A DNA stretch of 64,000 nt from Nitrososphaerota archaeon (GTDB lineage: Archaea > Thermoproteota > Nitrososphaeria > Nitrososphaerales > Nitrosopumilaceae). Positions 60,392-64,000 of this stretch are shown here, in pieces. The notes under the pieces were generated by a model. The model was not told the DNA's origin. It made no database searches and saw only the letters and a list, made by a program, of their open reading frames with translations. The translations under genes were made by a program, and so were the position numbers. Each line of letters begins with the position of its first letter. The first letter of the stretch is position 1. Location: positions 293,260 through 357,259 of the forward strand of contig VHBH01000001.1 of the NCBI GenBank assembly GCA_016872055.1, read 5' to 3'.

Positions 60392-60970
60392 TTAGAGACC
60401 TATTGCGTTTATTACCTCAAGAGCTGCTTCTTCAACCTTTCCTTCGGTGTTTAAGACTGATTTCATTGGTGAGCCGGTAAGAACTACACAGCTGGACAGC
60501 ATTGCCTCCTGGACTGCGAGTTCCTTTTTGATATTATCTATAGATATAATATCTCGGTGTCTTGTGTTGTCCTTCATTCTTCGGTTATAGATCTCCTCTG
60601 GCCTTGCAGATACTGAGATGAAATTTGCCGGCCTTAGCAGTTCCAAGACTGGGTATGGCAATCCTGGGTAAAATCCCTCCTTTGTGGAGATGAATGCATG
60701 TGTGTCTATTATTACAAGATCATCAGAGAATCCTGTAATTTTCTTTGCGGCCATTGCCTGAAGTTGTTTTTGCTCGTCTACTGCTAGCTTTCGTAGCTCA
60801 TCTCGGTTTTCGATTCCAAGTTTTTTTGCTTCTTCGAACATTACCGTGCCAAAGCTGTGAACGCTGACGCTTTTATTTTTGCTCTTTAGGATTTCGACTA
60901 TTTTTGATACCAGAGTTGTTTTGCCTGCGCCGGCAATACCTACAATTATTACTTTTTTACTTTCGGCCAA
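60392..60970 (-). CDS. adkA: Adenylate kinase, archaeal AdkA type
   Basis: A 192-residue archaeal adenylate kinase: ESKKVIIVGIAGAGKTTLVSKIVEIL (P-loop), VSVHSFGTVMFEEAKKLGIENRDELRKLAVDEQKQLQAMAA (as read), and LVIIDTHAFISTKEGFYPGLP. It balances ATP, ADP and AMP. The start is uncertain: TTG 60970 gives MAESKKV; GTG 60979 adds three residues. Both lie inside the secY end (overlap 14-23 bp). Confidence 0.93.
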   Translation of the reverse strand: MAESKKVIIVGIAGAGKTTLVSKIVEILKSKNKSVSVHSFGTVMFEEAKKLGIENRDELRKLAVDEQKQLQAMAAKKITGFSDDLVIIDTHAFISTKEGFYPGLPYPVLELLRPANFISVSARPEEIYNRRMKDNTRHRDIISIDNIKKELAVQEAMLSSCVVLTGSPMKSVLNTEGKVEEAALEVINAIGL

Positions 60971-62387
60971 GCAAAGCACCCAGACGAGGCATGACGACTT
61001 CGACTTGTTCTCTGACTAGCTGTTGATAGTAGTTGATCAGAATATCGACCATTAGTAGGATCCCAATACCTGTTCCAAATACTCCAAGCACGTCTGATGC
61101 GCCTGCCAGTGCTCCCAATATTGCAGAGCCAATAATTGTAACCGATGGGATGTATTTGGCAAGAAGTGATTCTACAGGTTGATTTGATCTTCTAAATCCT
61201 GGAACTTGGACATCTGCATCCAATAGGTTCTTTGCTGCGCTCTTGGGAGATAATCCTCCAAGCTCAACCCATAGTCTTCCAAATACTACGACAATTCCAA
61301 TCATAAACAGTACATATGCCACTGCCCTGAGTGGATCCTGTGCTGCCAAGTCTAGGCCCCTTGGCGGTGTAATATAGTATATTATGCCTCCAATTGGGGT
61401 TGATGAGCTTTGCGGATCAAATTGGGCTAGAAAGTTGAACAATGGGTTATTGTTTCTTGGGTTAAAGTTTGCCCACATCATCTGCCCGATGAATATTGCG
61501 TTTGCTGTAAGTGCAGATGCCAAAATTACTGGAATGTTGGATACATACATTAATTTGATTGGATAAGTTGCAGAGAATCCCCTATACTTTGTAGATACGA
61601 TTGGGATTTCGATTTTTATTGCCTGCGTGTATACTAGGATTAGCAAGATTCCTGCTGTAATTCCAAGTCCAAACAAGCTTGGTAATTGATTAGACCTAAA
61701 GAGAATACTGGAAATATCACCCTGTGCAAATGATTGTGCTACAAATGGCGCTATGCCAATTAGTCCGCCGTCTCCTGCAGGCAACGGACTGAAAATGCTC
61801 CACAAAATTTGCTGGGCTACACCCGCCATGATAAATAGACTGATTCCGCTACCAATGCCCCACCCTTTCTGGATTAACTCGTCTAGGAACATTATGATAA
61901 CGGATGCCGCAATTAGCTGCCCGATAATAACATACAAGACACTCGGATTTGTAACTCCTGGCCCATACACTGCTATGGCATACACTATGGATTCTACTAT
62001 AATTACAACATAGGTAACTAGTTTTGTTGCCGTCTGGAATATTCCTCGCTCATCTGGCTTAGTAAAGTCGAACTTGATAATTTCAGATCCCTTTAGTAAC
62101 TGCATCAATAGTCCTGCAGTAACTATAGGTCCGATTCCTAGCTCGACTAGTGTTCCTTGTTGGGATGCGAAAATTACCCTGGCAAATGCCAAAAAGTCAA
62201 ACTCGGGTGCCGTTGCTCCAAAAAGAGGAGTCTGACCCATAACTTGGTAAATCAATAGTGCCATTCCGCACCAAATAAGTCGGGTTGGAAGGGAAATCTT
62301 CTTTTTTGGCTTTGGAACCTGAACCAGATATGGTTCTGCCTTTTCTACAATACGCTTGATGATTCCAGTTGTAGTGTTCTCAGTCAA
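60957..62387 (-). CDS. secY: Protein translocase subunit SecY
   Basis: A 476-residue integral membrane channel with ten helices. Marks: LIWCGMALLIYQVMGQTPLFG, GIGPIVTAGLLMQLLKGSEII, IIMFLDELIQKGWGIGSGISLFIMAGVAQQI, and KIEIPIVSTKYRGFSATYPIKLMYVSNIPVILASALTANAI (as read; TM6-TM7 loop). Start TTG 62387 overlaps the uL15 stop by 8 bp. It forms the Sec61/SecY channel with SecE and Sec61beta encoded elsewhere. Confidence 0.97.
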   Translation of the reverse strand: MTENTTTGIIKRIVEKAEPYLVQVPKPKKKISLPTRLIWCGMALLIYQVMGQTPLFGATAPEFDFLAFARVIFASQQGTLVELGIGPIVTAGLLMQLLKGSEIIKFDFTKPDERGIFQTATKLVTYVVIIVESIVYAIAVYGPGVTNPSVLYVIIGQLIAASVIIMFLDELIQKGWGIGSGISLFIMAGVAQQILWSIFSPLPAGDGGLIGIAPFVAQSFAQGDISSILFRSNQLPSLFGLGITAGILLILVYTQAIKIEIPIVSTKYRGFSATYPIKLMYVSNIPVILASALTANAIFIGQMMWANFNPRNNNPLFNFLAQFDPQSSSTPIGGIIYYITPPRGLDLAAQDPLRAVAYVLFMIGIVVVFGRLWVELGGLSPKSAAKNLLDADVQVPGFRRSNQPVESLLAKYIPSVTIIGSAILGALAGASDVLGVFGTGIGILLMVDILINYYQQLVREQVEVVMPRLGALLGRK

Positions 62388-62802
62388 CAGCTAACACCTC
62401 ACCCCCGGCCTTTTTGATCTTTTCTGCTGCAGATTCAGTGTATCTTTCGATTTTGATCGAATAGGCATTATTTGTTTGCCCACCGCCAAGAAGTTTATCG
62501 TATCCAAGGCTTGCAAGATCAAGCAGTTTTTTGCCGCCCTCTTGTTTGCCGTGTTTTGCGAAAATGTCGTCTAGGTCTCTTACACTGGTCCATTTTTTGG
62601 TGATGATCGGGTGAGGTGGATGAGTAGAATCGTGACCAAAGTGATCAGGATCGTCTTTGAGCAAAGAGCTGAACAGATGTTTGTGCATACCAGACTGTCC
62701 AAGTCCGCCTTTGTGACCGCTTGCTCTGTGTTGGCCAATTTGTCCCCAGCCGTGTGTTCTAGAGCCGCGGAACTTTCTTGTCTTGCGGAATCGTGTTGCC
62801 AA
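62380..62802 (-). CDS. rpl15: Large-subunit ribosomal protein uL15
   Basis: A 140-residue protein: MATRFRKTRKFRGSRTHGWG, QHRASGHKGGLGQSGMHKHLFSSLL, and the C-terminal GYDKLLGGGQTNNAYSIKIERYTESAAEKIKKAGGEVL (as read). Start TTG 62802. It lies between uL30 and secY in the spc-type operon. Confidence 0.95.
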   Translation of the reverse strand: MATRFRKTRKFRGSRTHGWGQIGQHRASGHKGGLGQSGMHKHLFSSLLKDDPDHFGHDSTHPPHPIITKKWTSVRDLDDIFAKHGKQEGGKKLLDLASLGYDKLLGGGQTNNAYSIKIERYTESAAEKIKKAGGEVLAVD

Positions 62803-62803
62803 C

Positions 62804-63271
62804 TCAGATCATGCTCCTTACAAGCTCGACTAGCTCTTTGTTTTGTCCTAACACTCCACCTTCTCCGTATGTTTTTCTTGTGCTTCGCTTGAAGCCCTTC
62901 TTTGGTGGAGCAAGTGCAAACCAAGGTTTGATTGGTTTGATTTTATTCATAGATGTTTTGCCTTCAGAAACAGATGATGCTAGATCATCAATTGATTTGA
63001 AACCTAGTGGTGTGATGTCTTCATTTGTAATTTTTTTGTATCCGGACTTTCTTCCCTTTTTGCTGAACAATTCCTTTGCAATGTCCGTACTAACTTCTTG
63101 CCAGGAAACATAGTGCTTTACTCTGTTTAGCATTCCAAGAGTATTGTCTTTGGCTGGAATGATTGTCGCTCTAAACTTTTTGTCTAGTTTTAGTAATGTC
63201 ATGGTGTTTTTTGCCCAGTGCGGGACGTTGATTTGTCCAGTCATTCTGACAACGAGGTATGCCTTTGCCAT
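62804..63271 (-). CDS. rpl30: Large-subunit ribosomal protein uL30
   Basis: A 155-residue archaeal L30 from ATG 63271: AKAYLVVRMTGQINVPHWAKNTMTLLKLDKKFRATIIPAKDNTLGMLNRVKHYVSW (as read in pieces), then IKPWFALAPPKKGFKRSTRK. The long archaeal form carries the C-terminal KPWF...PPKKGFKR extension. A TTG three codons upstream is an alternative start. It follows uS5 by 5 bp. Confidence 0.95.
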   Translation of the reverse strand: MAKAYLVVRMTGQINVPHWAKNTMTLLKLDKKFRATIIPAKDNTLGMLNRVKHYVSWQEVSTDIAKELFSKKGRKSGYKKITNEDITPLGFKSIDDLASSVSEGKTSMNKIKPIKPWFALAPPKKGFKRSTRKTYGEGGVLGQNKELVELVRSMI

Positions 63272-63276
63272 TTTGC

Positions 63277-63969
63277 TCAACCTTGACTAAATGTCTGCCT
63301 TAGACATTCTAGGATTGCCTTTGACGTAGAGTTCATTGTTGCAGTAGAGCCCTTTGCGGTGGTCCATGCGTCCTTTAGTCCTGCTAGCTTGAGAAGGTTT
63401 CTGATGTTACCTCCTGCTACAAGACCAAGACCTCTTGGTGCCGGCACGATTTCGACTACGACGCTTCCTCCTTTGCCTCGTACCTTAAACGGTACAGAGT
63501 GGGATTGGTCGCATCTGCATTCCCAGCTTCCACAACCTAGTTTGATTGGGCTGATGTTAAGATAAGCATTAGTTGTTGCCTTTTCGATTGCAACTCTCAT
63601 TTGTTTTGATTTTCCCTGTCCAATTCCTAGCCAGCCGTTTTCGTTTCCTGCTGCAACTAGCGCCTTGAATTTGGTTTGCTGTCCGTTTGGTGTCATTTTT
63701 TGCACCATTCCAACATCGATTACTTCGCTTTTCAGATCTGGAAGTAATTTTTTGATGATTCCTGCCTCCTGAATTCGTAGTCCTTGGGAGTAAATTTCAT
63801 TCATGTCAGTAATTAGACCTGCAGCCACCTTTTTGCCAAGCTCAGTTCGTGGGACCCATGGTTTCTCTTCTTCTTTTCTTGGACCTCTGCCTTGTCGCGG
63901 TGGTCTATCACCTCGTGGTCTGTCTCCGTATGGCCTGTTTTGTCTTTGGTTTTGTGTAGTTTGACTCAT
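63277..63969 (-). CDS. rps5: Small-subunit ribosomal protein uS5
   Basis: A 230-residue protein from ATG 63969. A disordered basic N-terminus (QNRPYGDRPRGDRPPRQGRG) precedes the S5 core: WVPRTELGKKVAAGLITDMNEIY, KFKALVAAGNENGWLGIGQGKSKQMRVAIEKATTNAYLNISPIKLGCGSWEC (as read), and the C-terminal RGLGLVAGGNIRNLLKLAGLKDAW. GGAG 10 bp before the ATG fits a ribosome binding site. TTG 63990 is an alternative start. Confidence 0.96.
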   Translation of the reverse strand: MSQTTQNQRQNRPYGDRPRGDRPPRQGRGPRKEEEKPWVPRTELGKKVAAGLITDMNEIYSQGLRIQEAGIIKKLLPDLKSEVIDVGMVQKMTPNGQQTKFKALVAAGNENGWLGIGQGKSKQMRVAIEKATTNAYLNISPIKLGCGSWECRCDQSHSVPFKVRGKGGSVVVEIVPAPRGLGLVAGGNIRNLLKLAGLKDAWTTAKGSTATMNSTSKAILECLRQTFSQG

Positions 63970-63970
63970 T

Positions 63971-64000
63971 TTACTTTGCTCCACTATCAATTGCTGACTT
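63971..64000 (-). CDS. C-terminal end of the gene upstream of uS5 (probably uL18)
   Basis: Ten codons up to a TAA at 63971-63973 read KSAIDSGAK and stay open to the window edge. In archaeal spc operons the gene before uS5 is uL18, so this is likely its end; the short tail itself cannot prove it. Confidence 0.45.
   Translation of the reverse strand, partial: KSAIDSGAK

Noticed and set aside
1..64000. CRISPR array, insertion sequence, prophage or integrated element
   Set aside because: No array of short direct repeats with spacers, no transposase, integrase or phage structural gene was seen, and the tRNA genes have no truncated copy nearby that would mark an attachment site.

Overview
The window is a 64 kb piece of an archaeal chromosome, most probably from an ammonia-oxidising-type Nitrososphaerota (Thaumarchaeota, order Nitrosopumilales). 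The evidence is the archaeal information-processing set (exosome Rrp4/Rrp41/Rrp42, SBDS, KEOPS Pcc1, prefoldin beta, Rpo3, eL18, eL43, Nob1, XPF-type nuclease, archaeal adenylate kinase, Cbf5), TATA boxes about 25 bp upstream of start codons (leaderless genes), very frequent TTG starts, and exported proteins that end in the 'IPSW(I/V)K' repeats I associate with Nitrosopumilus relatives. The genus is not certain. No plasmid, prophage, insertion sequence or CRISPR array is visible.

Layout. 1-3306: suf Fe-S assembly genes (sufB, sufD, a Rieske ferredoxin, start of sufS). 3389-7123: tetrapyrrole operon hemL-hemC-SUMT-hemD. 7163-14274: a 1751-residue exported NHL/HYR/RTX-repeat protein next to a two-gene ABC exporter. 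14463-25196: mostly small or lineage-specific genes, including two tandem paralogous exported proteins, a tiny Cys-rich metallothionein-like gene, tRNA-Glu and tRNA-Gly, an EndA-like protein lacking the catalytic His, a stand-alone degenerate PLD domain, uL16 (L10e) and a CDF transporter. 25198-30186: a CPA2 antiporter and an uncharacterised module of AAA-type ATPase, winged-helix protein and long coiled-coil protein, with a C/D box sRNA candidate on the opposite strand. 30302-30895: a 35-residue C2H2-like finger gene with a perfect 20-bp palindrome at its promoter, and a decayed chemoreceptor (MCP) pseudogene. 30892-37895: processive glycosyltransferase, ferredoxin/rhodanese group, NAD kinase, Nob1, second rhodanese, XPF-like nuclease.

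37921-43661: the conserved archaeal RNA and ribosome block (prefoldin, Pcc1, eL43, Rrp42-Rrp41-Rrp4-SBDS on the minus strand; divergently rpo3-eL18-uL13-uS9 on the plus strand). 43663-48962: sugar-phosphate nucleotidyltransferase, two complete isopropylmalate-isomerase-type enzymes of different ancestry side by side, and cofE (coenzyme F420). 48993-50544: three unknowns. 50800-57751: 2-oxoacid:ferredoxin oxidoreductase, small zinc protein, 2-hydroxyacid dehydrogenase, L-2-hydroxyglutarate oxidase-like enzyme, intron-containing tRNA-Ser, inositol-phosphate synthase. 57790-64000: the end of the spc ribosomal operon (uL18 tail?, uS5, uL30, uL15, secY, adkA, DUF106/EMC3-like, cmk, cbf5).

The best candidates for undescribed biology are the ATPase/winged-helix/coiled-coil module, the mini zinc finger with its palindromic operator, the Cys-rich 48-residue protein, and the tandem exported 'DNFP' domain pair. 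The chemoreceptor remnant suggests past loss of a chemotaxis receptor. All functional calls come from reading motifs; no database search was run.
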